Shown here one piece after another: positions 30,681 through 40,262 of a stretch of 64,000 bases of DNA. How positions within the stretch are numbered: position 1 is the stretch's first letter; each line of letters begins with the position of its first letter. Source of the DNA: Symbiodinium natans (taxonomy: Eukaryota > Sar > Dinophyceae > Suessiales > Symbiodiniaceae); NCBI GenBank assembly GCA_905221605.1, contig CAJNDS010000180.1, positions 259,501 to 323,500 on the forward strand. Reading direction: 5' to 3'. Under the pieces are notes generated by a model that saw only the letters and a list, made by a program, of their open reading frames with translations, had not been told where the DNA came from and did no database searches. Both the position numbers and the translations under genes were made by a program.

Positions 30681-30799
30681 AGTTTAGGGTTTAGGGTTTA
30701 GGGTTTAGGGTTTAGGGTTTAGGGTTTAGGGTTTAGGGTTTAGGGTTTAGGGTTTAGGGAATGAGGGACTTAGGGCCCTATATGTACCCTTCAAGGGAT

Positions 30800-30872
30800 G
30801 TACCTACTAAGAACCAGCCAGAGGACTCCAGGGACAAGGAATCCCTGGAGTCTGGAAGGTTGGCTGTAAAAT
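30800..30872. repeat. Hairpin
   Basis: AACCAGCCAGAGGACTCCAG pairs with CTGGAGTCTGGAAGGTTGGC; loop GGACAAGGAATC. Lies between two TTTAGGG tracts. Confidence 0.7.
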
Positions 30873-31038
30873 GTGCTAAGGCGCTGCGCTCACATTAGGG
30901 GGGTTTAGGGTTTAGTTTAGGGTTTAGGGTTTAGGGTTTAGGGTTTAGGGTTTTAGGGTTTTAGGGTTTAGGGTTTAGGGTTTAGGGTTTAGGGAGCTAC
31001 GCCCCTGAGCCCTGACAGCCCGCACGCAACTCCTCGTG

Positions 31039-31145
31039 CAGCGATCTCTCGGGCCAAACACATCTGCAAGGACATGCACTACTACCACATCGAAACGTCT
31101 GTGAACCTGCAGGCGCCAGGGTCTCTGAAAGCACGCTGGGCATAG
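31039..31145 (+). CDS. Terminal exon, unknown
   Basis: After CTCGTGCAG the frame reads AISRAKHICKDMHYYHIETS and VNLQAPGSLKARWA to TAG. The longer overlapping minus ORF is probably a shadow. Confidence 0.5.
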
Positions 31146-31320
31146 GCTGCAAGTCTGGGCCGGGTCGGTTGGTAGTTGCAGGCACTCGTTGCCTTCCCTC
31201 TCATAATTCATGAGCGCAGCCGTAAGCCCCAAACTTGAAGCCCCAAAACCCGATTCCTAAAGGCCCCACGCAGCGGGGCCTTGGGGGCCCAGACTCGCAG
31301 ACCCAGACTCCCGCGCCTGC

Positions 31321-32122
31321 AGGGTGGCATCCAGGACGCGCTGGACGGCAACTACCTCTTCTACAGCGGGGGGATGATCCAACCCGGCTGTCCCAAATGG
31401 GGCGTCAGGCCCGGGAAAATGTACGTTCGGTACGAGCCACGAGGGTTTGTAGGTTTACTTTTGGGCCACAGCCTCGGCCGGGGAACAAAAACTCTTAGGC
31501 CCTTTATACAGTATCTTAGGCTTCCCCACCCGCTTTCTCCTGACGTTGATTTAGCGATGAAGTTTCAGGGAGCCGCTTCACTGACAGGTGGATCATGTTC
31601 GAGACACCCATCACTGCCAGCTTGGCGCAGCCCCTCGGCTGGTTACGGAGAGGGCCCTGCCCTGGCAGCACCCCCGTGGTCCTTCCGCAAAGCCATGGAG
31701 CCGCCAAGGAATCCGAAACCCTAAACCTTGTAGAGCCCTCACGCTTCTTCTTTCCTGACTTGGAGAATCCGATTGAAGTGCGCTACTTGGGAACTAACCC
31801 TGAGGCCTGAAAGCTGTAGCCCGGAAGTGCAATCCCTTGCAAGTGGCAGCCAAGGCTCAACTACCTGGCTCTCCCGGTGACCGGCTATGATTCCGTCAGG
31901 CCTGTTCTTGGCACTGCCCACCTCCAACCCATGGCTAAACTCCCCAAGAAGCAGCTCGCGACTTCCGACACTCCTCATCCCAACTCCCACGCCCAGGCAT
32001 GAATCCTTTAGAGCCCCACAGCCTCTAACCGTTGCGGCTCAAGGGCCTGCAGCACGTTCTACGCTCCCAAGCACCTGAGCCAAGAGAAAGATCCAGCTGA
32101 GCATTGCAAGTTGGACATGGGA
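31321..32122 (+). CDS. Multi-exon unknown protein, possible beta-propeller glycosidase
   Basis: Exons: 31321-31430 (GGIQDALDGNYLFYSGGMIQ, PGCPKWGVRPGKMYVR, GT), about 31568-31700 (SRFTDRWIMFETPITASLAQ) and about 32047-32122 (STFYAPKHLSQEKDPAEHCK, LDMG, then A|GTTTAGGG). YLFYSGG and FYAPKHL recall strands of five-blade propeller glycosidases, but the catalytic residues cannot be placed; treat as unknown. Confidence 0.45.
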
Positions 32123-32222
32123 GTTTAGGGTTTAGGGTTTAGGGTTTAGTCTAGCTGCGAGTCTAGCTTCCGAATTCAGACTTGCACACGGTGGCCCTGT
32201 GCAATCGGCACGCCTGCGCGCG

Positions 32223-33901
32223 ATGGGACAGGGTGGCTCCCGAGCCACCACCATCGACCGGCGAGTGCTGTCGGATGGGCGCGTGTACCAGGTCTTGGTG
32301 GCCCAGTGGTACCCTTTGCCCTTTTCTTGGTTCAAGGTTCCCCAAAAAAGTAACCAGCCTAAAAAAGGGTGACCTGATATGCCTAATCATAATATATGGC
32401 TGCTGGGCTACGAAGAGGTGAAGTGGCCGGAGAACGGTGGCCTGGGCTACACGCCCTGGCCGGGCAGCTTCGTACTGGCCAAGTACCTGGACACCCACCG
32501 AGAGGAGCTCGGCTTGCAGGAGAAGAAGGTCCTGGAGTTGGGTAGTGGCTTAGGGGTACTTGGAAATATTTCTTATTAAAACAGTTTTTTTGGGTATTTT
32601 GGGTACTCTAATTCCTACAAAAGAGCACAAAATAGGATTTTTGCTGGAGTTTCCAAGCTCAGTATAGGTGGCACCTGCAGTGTCGCGGGCTTGGCCGCGG
32701 GCCTCTTGTGCAAGCAGGTGGACCCTTACTTCGCATTTAGTCGAACCCTAAACCCTAAACCCTAAACCCTAAACCCTAAACCCTAAACCCTAAACCGTAA
32801 ACCCTAAACCCTAAACCCTAAACCCTAAACCCTATTGGAGAAGTAAGGACCTCACAGACCGACTCGAGGTCCTGGAGGAGCTGCACCAAAACATACAGTT
32901 TCCTTTGTCATCCTTGGGGACCATTTTGCAGCTTTAAGGGTAGGTACATAACACCCAATGAGGAACAGAACTTGATTTTTGTCATAATAGTGATACTAAT
33001 GATGAATAACAATAATAACAATAGTAATAATAATAATAATAATCTGTACTAAGAATAATGACAATAATGCTCATAAGAGAAGAAGAAGAATAATTTAATA
33101 ATAATAATGATAATAGTAATAGTACTATCCCAACCATGACCCAGGTTTGCGTACCAGAACATGGAGGCCGAACCGCGGGTAATGGCGAAGGTCCTCGACC
33201 CTTGGGGGATACTTGGGAATCATTTTTAATCATTGGGTACTAAGATTTCCTAAGAAACAGCAAAGTACTAATCATTCCTAAGAAACAGTAAAGGACTAAG
33301 AATTCCTAAGAAACAGCAAAGGACTAAGAATTCGTAAGAAACAGCAAAAAGTTATAAGTTTTTGCCAGGGTTCCAGGTTCAGTATAGGACTGGGTCGACC
33401 TGGAATTCACCGAGTCGGCTTTCAAGCCAGGCCAAGCCGACCTGATACTCATGAGCGACGTCGTGTACTTCTCCCACCTCAGAAGGCCGCTCCTGAACAC
33501 GCTGCTGCACCTTAGGGGACACTTGGGAGTGTTTTTTTTTTAATTCTTGGGTACTATTCATTCCTAAGAAGGTCCCAAAACTATAGTTTTTGCCGGGGCT
33601 CCAAGCTCAGACAAGGTACCTCTGCACGGAGGACACCCTGGTGCTGTGGGCGAACTGTGACAAGTACCCGGAGTATGAGCCCGATGTCGAGAGCTTTCTG
33701 GAGCTTCTGGAGCCCTTCTTCCGCATCACCGAGGAGGAGGAGGGGCCGCAGAAAGGCTACGGGGGCCCCTGCGAGGTCCACGAGGGAATCGTCAAACTAC
33801 GATCCCTCCGAATCATGAACATGGATCTGGCTCAAAACGAGCTGGCGCGGGCGAAAGTGGGCGGCCCAGGAGAGGCGTGCATCAAGCGCTGCTTCTTTTG
33901 A
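32223..33901 (+). CDS. METTL21-type protein lysine methyltransferase, seven exons
   Basis: Exons: 32223-32291 (MGQGGSRATTIDRRVLSDGR), 32418-32553 (GLGYTPWPGSFVLAKYL, KKVLELGSG), 32668-32717 (TCSVAGLAAGLLCKQ), 32848-about 32900 (DLTDRLEVLEELHQNIQ), about 33158-33205, 33388-33515 (ADLILMSDVVYFSHLRRPLL) and 33616-33901 (TEDTLVLWANCDKYPEYEPD, TGA). SAM motif I (LELGSGLG), the acidic DLTDR loop and the DVVY motif of the Methyltransf_16/METTL21 family occur in order. The MG start suggests N-myristoylation. The C-terminus carries an acidic EEEE stretch and ends KRCFF. The specific substrate cannot be told. Confidence 0.87.
32554..32667 (+). other. Introner-like intron 1 of the methyltransferase
   Basis: 114 nt. 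Starts GGGTACTTGGAAATATTT after CTTAG; ends TTTCCAAGCTCAGTATAG before GTGGC. The only cut that keeps the motif I frame gives no GT at the first position. TAGG occurs at both borders. Confidence 0.75.
32718..32847 (+). other. Intron made of a telomere tract
   Basis: 130 nt between CKQ and DLTDR. It starts GTGGACCC and ends GAAGTAAG, so GT-AG in phase 0. Ninety-nine of its bases (32736-32834) are CCCTAAA units. GGACC occurs at both borders. Confidence 0.82.
32975..33130. repeat. ATA/ATG microsatellite in a methyltransferase intron
   Basis: (AAT)n-rich run between the DLTDR exon and the KVLD exon. Confidence 0.9.
33206..33387 (+). other. Introner-like intron 2 of the methyltransferase
   Basis: 182 nt. 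Starts GGGATACTTGGGAATC, ends TTCCAGGTTCAGTATAG. It contains about four tandem copies of a 28-base unit (CTAAGAATTCCTAAGAAACA), 33238-33350. No GT at the donor. Confidence 0.75.
33516..33615 (+). other. Introner-like intron 3 of the methyltransferase
   Basis: 100 nt. Starts GGGACACTTGGGAGTG, ends GCTCCAAGCTCAGACAAG. Both ends align with introns 1 and 2. No GT donor; AGG at both borders. Confidence 0.75.
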
Positions 33902-34224
33902 AGCTCGGACGGCCGGGCTGTCGCGAGTGTGCCTGCGAGGCATAAACACTGCGCGGCCCGTTTGTCGACTCGGTGGCATGATGTAGGTGTGTCTGTCCTG
34001 GTAGTCGCAATGTAAACTAGCCAGGCAGCCATCAACCAGCCTGGCCCCCAAGCAACAGGCTTGAACTCTGAAACTCAACAGCGCGGACACTCGTGCCTCA
34101 CTGGCCAAAGGTCGATGAAACCAAGCATGTTTTGATTGAAGTATCGACGGCCCAAAGTAGGTGACCGACTGCACATCTGCCCGTCAATTCCGGAAGGTAG
34201 GCTTCTTAGTGCCCCGGCAAGGCT

Positions 34225-34746
34225 CTATGGACCTTCCTTCACCACCGAGGAGCGCCCAATTTGTTGTTGCTTCGTGAGCCTTTTGTGGGCATCCGGCTTT
34301 GGTAGCTTTCTCATCATCGGCATGGCCAGCTGGGCATAGTGTACCACCTTTAAGTTTAGGATTGTGGCTACTGTTGGTAAGGAATGCAGGATCAGTATAA
34401 CATCATAGCGTTTACCCTTCTGACCAACAGTAAGTTTAAGGGCAAGAGGGGTGGGTATGGCTGATGTTATGAGTTGCATCGGACCTCTGTCAGACACGAA
34501 CAAATTGAAACCATGTTTTGCCTTTGCAGTTGGGTGTTCTAGATTAACTATGTGGGCTCCCTTTCGCACGGAACCCTTTTCTAAAGGCAGTCCGCTATCA
34601 CAGGTCCCTAGAAAAAGGAACCCCAACTCAGAACAGCCACCCCTCCCTACCCCCCAGTTACCTACAAGTTGCTGAGAAACTGCGGCGCATGCAGAGTGTG
34701 ATCTCTTGGGCCACGCATGCTTTGTCCAGGAATATTCGGAGAACAT
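34225..34746 (-). CDS. Possible minus-strand gene, 173 codons
   Basis: The frame includes KHGFNLFVSDRGPMQLITSA and TPLALKLTVGQKGKRYDVIL. The composition is protein-like, but a plus-strand frame (34451-34675) overlaps. No family recognised. Confidence 0.35.
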   Translation of the reverse strand: MFSEYSWTKHAWPKRSHSACAAVSQQLVGNWGVGRGGCSELGFLFLGTCDSGLPLEKGSVRKGAHIVNLEHPTAKAKHGFNLFVSDRGPMQLITSAIPTPLALKLTVGQKGKRYDVILILHSLPTVATILNLKVVHYAQLAMPMMRKLPKPDAHKRLTKQQQIGRSSVVKEGP

Positions 34747-34995
34747 GTTCCTGAACGCGCTGCCGGATTGGGCCTTGAGTTGGCATGTGAAGTGCGATGG
34801 GGGACCTCAGTGGACGTATGACGACGTGCACTGCTCCCTGGCTCAACACTCTCGTTTGGAGAACCCTAAACCCTAAACCCTAAACCCTAAACCCTAAACC
34901 CTAAACCCTAAACCCTAAACCCTAAACCCTAAACCCCAAACCCTAAACCCTAAAGAGAGATCCGCGGTCGGCACAGGCTTCTTGCACATGCTGCA
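34679..34995 (+). CDS. Two exons around a CCCTAAA tract
   Basis: Exon 1 reads ACFVQEYSENMFLNALPDWA and HVKCDGGPQWTYDDVHCSLA, ending HSRLE at 34860. The tract 34864-34953 follows. Exon 2 reads RSAVGTGFLHMLQM up to MITE C at 34995. GAGA stands at both borders and joining there keeps the frame. Unknown protein. Confidence 0.55.
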
Positions 34996-35175
34996 AATGG
35001 GGGGTTGACGATTTTTGGGGGGTGCCCTATAGGGTTTAGGGTTTAGGGTTTAGGGTTTAGGGTTTAGGGTTTAGGTTTAGGGTTTAGGGTTTAGGGTTTT
35101 GGGGTCCGTATTAGAAGGGGATCCTGCTATTTTGGGGTATGTAATTGGGGGGTCCCCTATAGTTTCGTCCACCCC
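34995..35175. mobile_element. MITE C copy with a nested TTTAGGG tract
   Basis: The left part GGGGGGTTGACGATTTTTGG to GGTGCCCTATA, a tract (35031-35100), then TTTTGGGGTCCGTATTAGAA to CCCCTATAGTTTCGTCCACC. The copy at 40176-40262 is uninterrupted at the same place. Confidence 0.75.
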
Positions 35176-35480
35176 AAATAGGAACCAAGCACCGCAGCGC
35201 AACTCAAGCAAGGAGAACACACCCGCGATGCAAGGGCGGCTTGTGTTCGTGTTTGTGTTCATGTAGGCATGCCTTGCCGTGCATGGTGAGTTCGCTCAAT
35301 CGTAGTGCCTTTCTGGTGTCTCCCAACCCAAAACCCTAAACCCTAAACCCAAAACCCTAAACCCTAAACCCTAAACCTAAACCCTAAACCCTAAACCCTA
35401 AACCCTATAAGGTGCTTGTAACAGGGACCCAAGACATCCCAAGACGGACCCGCAGTGAACCGAGCGCACTCTGAGCCGGC

Positions 35481-35627
35481 TACTTGGAGGTTCAGGGTAC
35501 TTATTAACCAATTATAACTGTACTTGTAGCCCACTTATGGGCCCCTTCAGTGCGGCCTAATGTGGTTATAATTTGGGTTTATAAGTACAGCTAGAAGTGG
35601 TTAATCAGTACCATGAAGCTTCAAGTA
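35481..35627. mobile_element. MITE family B, complete copy
   Basis: TACTTGGAGGTTCAGGGTAC against GTACCATGAAGCTTCAAGTA; arms contain TTATTAACCA and TGGTTAATCA. About 147 bp. The segment upstream (35424-35480) reads GPKTSQDGPAVNRAHSEPAT, exon-like. Confidence 0.88.
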
Positions 35628-35639
35628 GGGTTTTGCAGA

Positions 35640-35913
35640 CCCCCTTGCAACGTCCCGTTGCGGGAATTCAAGGCTGGGACGTCTCCTACCCCACCTGCAA
35701 AACGGGCAAGAAGCAGCAGCTCCTTCTGCACTTGCGGCGCTTTAAGAGGGTTTAGGGTTTAGGGTTTAGGGTTTAGGGTTTGGGGTGTTTGTGCCCACTT
35801 CTAGCCGCGAGCACTGTCCCGAGGTCTCCCATCAACATCCTTCCACAGGATGTGCAGTTCGCCACTGGGCGTCCAAAAGTCGTATGGTTCCTCTATAGGA
35901 CGCAGAGTAGACC
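35640..35913 (+). CDS. Two exons separated by a TTTAGGG tract
   Basis: Exon 1 reads GIQGWDVSYPTCKTGKKQQL and LLHLRRFKR, ending AGAGG|GTTTAGGG at 35750. Exon 2 after CCTTCCACAG reads DVQFATGRPKVVWFLYRTQS and meets a CCCTAAA tract at 35913. Unknown protein. Confidence 0.55.
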
Positions 35914-36159
35914 CTAAACCCTAAACCCTAAATCCCCTTGTTTTAGGGTTGAGGTTCCCCTTAAACGCCTGAGAATGCCTGAGAGAGAGAGGTCGCTTGA
36001 ACGCCCCCCCCCTCAAACCAAAAAGGGCACCCTTGTTCATTCCTAGGTTACTCTTGGGTCTAGCACTTCAGACACAGGGAGTTCTTTCCAAACCCTAAAC
36101 CCTAAACCCTAAACCCTAAACCCTAAACCCTAAACCCTAAACCCTAAACCCTAAACTAC

Positions 36160-36250
36160 AGGCTTTCCTAGATCACCTCTGAGAGGTAAGAGCCCCACAA
36201 AGCAAGGAAAGGCCAAAGGGAACGACAACTTCCACTTGCTTAAGGCCCTA
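36160..36250 (+). CDS. Basic exon after a CCCTAAA tract
   Basis: CTAAACTACAG is the acceptor; the frame reads PLRGKSPTKQGKAKGNDNFH and LLKALNQY. CTTTCC stands on both sides of the tract 36091-36155. Confidence 0.4.
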
Positions 36251-36329
36251 AATCAGTATAGGGGTCGGAACCGTCGCTAAGCATCATTCCCTTTTATGGT
36301 CCCTGTATCAGTATACTAGCAACCCCCCC

Positions 36330-36840
36330 CCAAAACCCTTTTCTAATCATGATTACGGCCCCTGTATGTTACTAAACTTGAGCCCAGCCACACACCCCTC
36401 AAGCCTTTCTTAACGCAAGCGCCTGCTGAACGCTACCGAATTCCCATGCCCTGAAGAATTCCAGTAGGCAAAACATGACCCAACATTTCCGCGAAACTGT
36501 TTCTAAACCAGGAGGGCAACGCGCATTTTCTCAGCCGCGTGGCAACTCGACCTTTGTTTGATGGGGGGCTTTAGCTCCCGGTTTCATGTTCTTTGTTGCT
36601 CGGCGTGGGGCCGCTTGGGATTGAGTTGTTGAGGGATTTGATCCGAAGACTCCAGACGCAGCCGCAAGCCCAGAGTCCGTGCAATCTGACATCTAGATTT
36701 GGATAGGGCCAGGTGGTTCCATCCATGTGTTGGGGGTGCCAACGGCCCGCTCGGGGCAGCAAGAGCTAGTTGCAAGCGGCTGGTCGTTGGAGTGGGTTGT
36801 TGGGGGTTTAGGGTTTAGGGTTTAGGGTTTAGGGTTTTGG
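36330..36840. other. No clear gene
   Basis: A minus frame 36584-36775 (LGLRLRLESSDQIPQQLNPK) is the best candidate but unsupported by splice signals. Confidence 0.3.
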
Positions 36841-36849
36841 GTTTAGGGT

Positions 36850-36945
36850 TTAGGGTTGTTGGGCCGATTCAACCTGAGCTGCGTTCTGAGGGCCGAATCG
36901 AGGGCAACCGTAAAGCTTCATTGCAATCGCTGAGGGCCTGCAGAC
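36850..36945 (+). CDS. Short exon
   Basis: After GTTTAGGGTTGTT the frame reads IQPELRSEGRIEGNRKASLQ and SLRACRRH. A GA microsatellite (37018-37066) follows at a distance. Confidence 0.35.
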
Positions 36946-37027
36946 GGCACCTTTTGTTCTTATTGTTGTATATTAGATGCATCCCCATACGGATGTATAT
37001 GAATGCATGGCAAGAGCGAGAGACACC

Positions 37028-37064
<37 letters not shown>

Positions 37065-37840
37065 TAATTAGGTGCAATCCCGGGCGAGCGGGGCCGAGAA
37101 CTGACTTGCTTGGGGTTACAGTGCAATACAGTGCATCCCACAGAAGGCCCGCAACAGGGGGCCACCCCCCTAGCCCCACGAAAGGAAAGAAAGAAAAGAG
37201 AGACGCCAGAAGTTTCGTTTTTTGTGGATGAAGTCGTTCTGTCCTCAGACTTTGGCTGTGGGGGTATGGGGTTTTAGTCTTGGGCTTTTCTGAGCCGCTG
37301 GCTGAGACATGCGACATCGACAAAATTGAAAGTTGCTCATATGTCCTGAAGTCCTGCGGAGTGGTTCGTCCAGCTATGAGGTTGCCAAGAATTGAGAAGA
37401 AGCGGAGAAGAAGCAGAGAGACGGAGTAGTTATCTTCTTGTTATTCTTGTTGCCGTTTTTCTTTCGCAGGTTTTAGTTAATGTTATTCTTTAGTCAGTAT
37501 GCTTGTATGTATGCAGATTTATTTGCTTTTCTTGTCATTTGCATTGCCATTGTTAGTTCGATTACAAGTCAGGCTTTTGTTGAAAACGATTTTCCAGCTG
37601 CAAGACTGGACAGTGCCAAGAAATCGAATAATGCATAGTCATAGAGTATAATACATGTTAATATTACTGACCATTATGGCAGCAGTAAAAGAGTGTAGGT
37701 TACCATTACTATCAATACGTATGGAAAATGCCTGCAATGTTACTACAACGACAACAACAAGTACCATCACCAAAAAAACATCATGGCGATTTCTTGTTTC
37801 CGCGCTTGTTGTGGCACGGAGAGACATTTCATCTTGGCAG

Positions 37841-38077
37841 GACTGGAAGCCCGTCAAAGACCTCCGGGTCCAGAACAACGGCCACAGCCTGATAGTCACC
37901 AGCGACATGCCCCTGAGATCGAAGAGAGGGCTTCGGGTACGTGAGCAAACGCTTGGGGATGATAGCACCAAGCGCCAGCAAGAGAAGCAGCAGCTCCTAG
38001 CTGCAGTGGCCCCCCAGCATGTGAAGCAAGAAAGAGAAGCCCGAGCCGAACGGCACAGGTTCGCATCAAGGCACTGA
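37841..38077 (+). CDS. Terminal exon, charged C-terminus
   Basis: After CATCTTGGCAG the frame reads DWKPVKDLRVQNNGHSLIVT, then KRQQEKQQLLAAVAPQHVKQ, ending FASRH and TGA. Coiled-coil-like end. Unknown. Confidence 0.55.
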   Translation, partial: DWKPVKDLRVQNNGHSLIVTSDMPLRSKRGLRVREQTLGDDSTKRQQEKQQLLAAVAPQHVKQEREARAERHRFASRH

Positions 38078-38120
38078 TCTGCTCGGACAAAGCTCAGCGA
38101 GCAAGTTCCGGATAACCGGA

Positions 38121-38312
38121 ATGCGCAGTTCTAGGATGGAAGCCCACCGAGTCCAATATTCCCGTGAGAAGATACCTTTCACTACATCGCGGTCGTGTGA
38201 AGTGAAGGTTCCTGGGAGTTCGGAGGTGTTGCTAGGGTGGGCAAGCTCTGAGAGTACGTGGCTTCGGGTGTGGGTGTGGGTGTTTCAAGGGTTTTGTGGT
38301 GGGAGTTCATGA
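38121..38312 (+). CDS. Small ORF or exon
   Basis: The frame MRSSRMEAHRVQYSREKIPF and SCEVKVPGSSEVLLGWASSE runs to TGA. Not linked to neighbours. Confidence 0.3.
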   Translation: MRSSRMEAHRVQYSREKIPFTTSRSCEVKVPGSSEVLLGWASSESTWLRVWVWVFQGFCGGSS

Positions 38313-38463
38313 ATTCAGTGGCTCTTGCTACTTCTGGCAGTTCATTTGTGCAAGAAGGGTGCATTCGTCTGGGGGTGTCGGGTTTGGCTACTTGGCCGGT
38401 GAGCTAAGACGACCATTCTGCTTGCCTTTGAGACACTTTTTGTGTCCTGACTTGTAGACCCAG

Positions 38464-38596
38464 GCTGGGCTACATCAAGCTCATGGGCGAGGATGGATTT
38501 CCCGAGTTTTATGACATTGCGGCTTGGGCCGTCAATTCAAGATCTTCGCGTCCGGCTTCGGGTCCTGGTCGTGGTTTAGGCAGTTGGTTGGAATAG
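38464..38596 (+). CDS. Exon, unknown
   Basis: After GTAGACCCAG the frame reads RLGYIKLMGEDGFPEFYDIA and AWAVNSRSSRPASGPG to TAG. It may belong to the carbonic-anhydrase-like gene that follows. Confidence 0.5.
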
Positions 38597-38738
38597 TAAT
38601 GATAGTAATAATAGTAATCATAATAGTAATAGTAATAATAATAGTTGAGGCGTGCATTTTAATGCTTGTCTCTTGAGGGGTCTTAGTGCTGGCCTGTTAT
38701 TTCGCTGAGCGGTTCGGAAAGCGGGGAGTGTGATACAG

Positions 38739-38882
38739 GCGCAGTTCCACTTGCACATGCCCTCGGAGCACATGATCAACGGCCGCCAGTTTGCTGCCGA
38801 ACTGCACGTTGTGCACACTCGGCAGCGGGCAATCGGGCAAGAGACGCTCGCTCAAACTTGGCCCAAACAGTTCGGCACCTAG
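38739..38882 (+). CDS. Alpha-carbonic anhydrase active-site exon
   Basis: After GTGTGATACAG the frame reads AQFHLHMPSEHMINGRQFAA, then ELHVVHTRQRAIG. The QFHLH pair and the histidine of ELHVVH match the three zinc ligands of alpha-carbonic anhydrases, and PSEH is the conserved loop that follows the first pair. This is CO2/bicarbonate chemistry, probably in a secreted or lumenal enzyme. The frame stops at 38880-38882 unless spliced earlier. The minus-strand ORF here is a shadow. Confidence 0.8.
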   Translation, partial: AQFHLHMPSEHMINGRQFAAELHVVHTRQRAIGQETLAQTWPKQFGT

Positions 38883-39017
38883 CCCTCCGCGCGCCCTGGA
38901 TCCCAAGTTAGTCCCAGGCTGTAAACCTAAACCCCAAACCCCAAACCCTAAAAAACCCTAAACACTAAACCCTAAACCTGCCCTGCGTGGAGGGTCAGTA
39001 GACCCCCCGACCCGCCA

Positions 39018-39196
39018 TCATGAGACAAGTGGCGAAACTCAGGAAGAACACCTAAGCCCTAAACCCTAAACCCTAAACCCTAAACCCTAAACCCTAAACC
39101 CTAAACCCTAAACCCTAAACCCTAAACCCTAAACCCTAAACCCTAAACTGAGGAAGAATACCTACGACTCCTTTCCGCTGGCCGTGCTCGGGCTCC
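39018..39196 (+). CDS. Small exon pair split by a tract with 20-base duplication
   Basis: Left frame MRQVAKLRKNT, right frame LRKNTYDSFPLAVLGLLS. The 20 bases AAACTCAGGAAGAACACCTA (39035-39054) recur as AAACTGAGGAAGAATACCTA (39145-39164) with two mismatches, on either side of the tract. Splicing between the copies gives one frame. Confidence 0.6.
39035..39164. repeat. CCCTAAA tract with 20-base target-like duplication
   Basis: Tract 39055-39144 between two copies that match at 18 of 20 positions. A cut before GAAGAA in both copies would give a GA...AG intron followed by G, a boundary type reported in dinoflagellates. Confidence 0.9.
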
Positions 39197-39542
39197 TCAG
39201 CTAACATCGTCGCCTAGCGCTTCCATCCCCATCCTCCTCAGTGACTGAAACTCTGTGAGTCCAACGGCTTATACATCTCATGAGTTTTTATTATGAATAT
39301 ATATATATATATATGGTACAAATATATAGATATATAGATAGATATATATATATATACGCACATACATACACATAAGCAATCTGTGTACAACGCCTAGAAC
39401 CGAGAGCAAGGATGAAGGGACTCTTGAGCGACGCACATGTCGCCACTCCGCAGGTTTAGGGTTTAGGGTTTAGGGTTTAGGGTTTAGGGTTTAGGGTTGC
39501 AAAGCTTCCAGGGCACACGGGGCATCGACGAAAGCCTTGCAG

Positions 39543-39829
39543 AGGTTCATGTTTGACATCGACGGCACGGAGAACCACTTCCTCAAGCAGTTCTACCTGG
39601 GCACCTTGGACTGCAAGCCCCCCACAATTTAGGGTTTAGGGTTTAGGGTTTAGGGTTTAGTGTTCAAGCAGTCCAGTTGCAAAAAAAGGGTTTAGGGAAG
39701 ATGCTGTCCCCGGAGAAGCCACTAGAGACGAGAGGAAGAAGTGCAATGTGAGCTGCGTGGCCTCCCAACGCAACACAGGCGAGGAGCCGATCGAGAATCA
39801 GACCTACAAGAACCTCGGCACAGCAGGGG
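39543..39829 (+). CDS. Two exons around a tract plus CAGTTGCAAAA module
   Basis: Exon 1 reads RFMFDIDGTENHFLKQFYLG and TLDCKPPT, meeting ATTTAGGG at 39627. Exon 2 follows TTTAG (39695) and reads DERKKCNVSCVASQRNTGEE, then PIENQTYKNLGTAGG. The intron is five heptamers, then GTCCAGTTGCAAAAAAAGGG and TTTAG. Exon 1 may be the strand after the active site of the carbonic-anhydrase-like gene (tentative). Confidence 0.55.
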
Positions 39830-39967
39830 GAAATTTTTCCCTGAACCCTAAACTCCCAAAACTCCCGAAACTCCCTTATTTTCCAAAACTTTTTTTTTTG
39901 AAGCTCCCGGAATACCCTAAACCCTAAACCCGAAACCCTAAACCCTAAACCCTAAGCATGGGAACTG

Positions 39968-40054
39968 AGAAAGCCGAGGACTGCCAAGAAGCCGATCGAT
40001 CTGATGCGGTCTCTTGGTCCGGCCCTGGATGGTGACTTCTACAGCTCCTTGTCC
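39968..40054 (+). CDS. Exon before a TTTAGGG tract
   Basis: The frame RKPRTAKKPIDLMRSLGPAL and DGDFYSSLS ends at CTTAGGGTTTAGGG. Unknown. Confidence 0.5.
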
Positions 40055-40175
40055 TTAGGGTTTAGGGTTTAGGGTTTAGGGTTTAGGGTTTAGGGTTTAG
40101 GGGTGCCGTATTGCAGTTTGCGGGTGTGTGAAGTGGGGGTTCCTTTCTGGCAATCACCAAGTCCCACTTGCAAAA

Positions 40176-40262
40176 GGGGTGCCTTACTGGGGCCCTTATT
40201 ATAAAGGGATCCTACAATTTGGGGGGTCTGTATTGGGGGTCCCCTATTTTCGTAAACCCCCA
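40176..40262. mobile_element. MITE family C, uninterrupted copy
   Basis: GGGGTGCCTTACTGGGGCCC, TTATAAAGGGATCCTACAAT, to CCCCTATTTTCGTAAACCCC. Serves as reference for the family. Confidence 0.82.
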
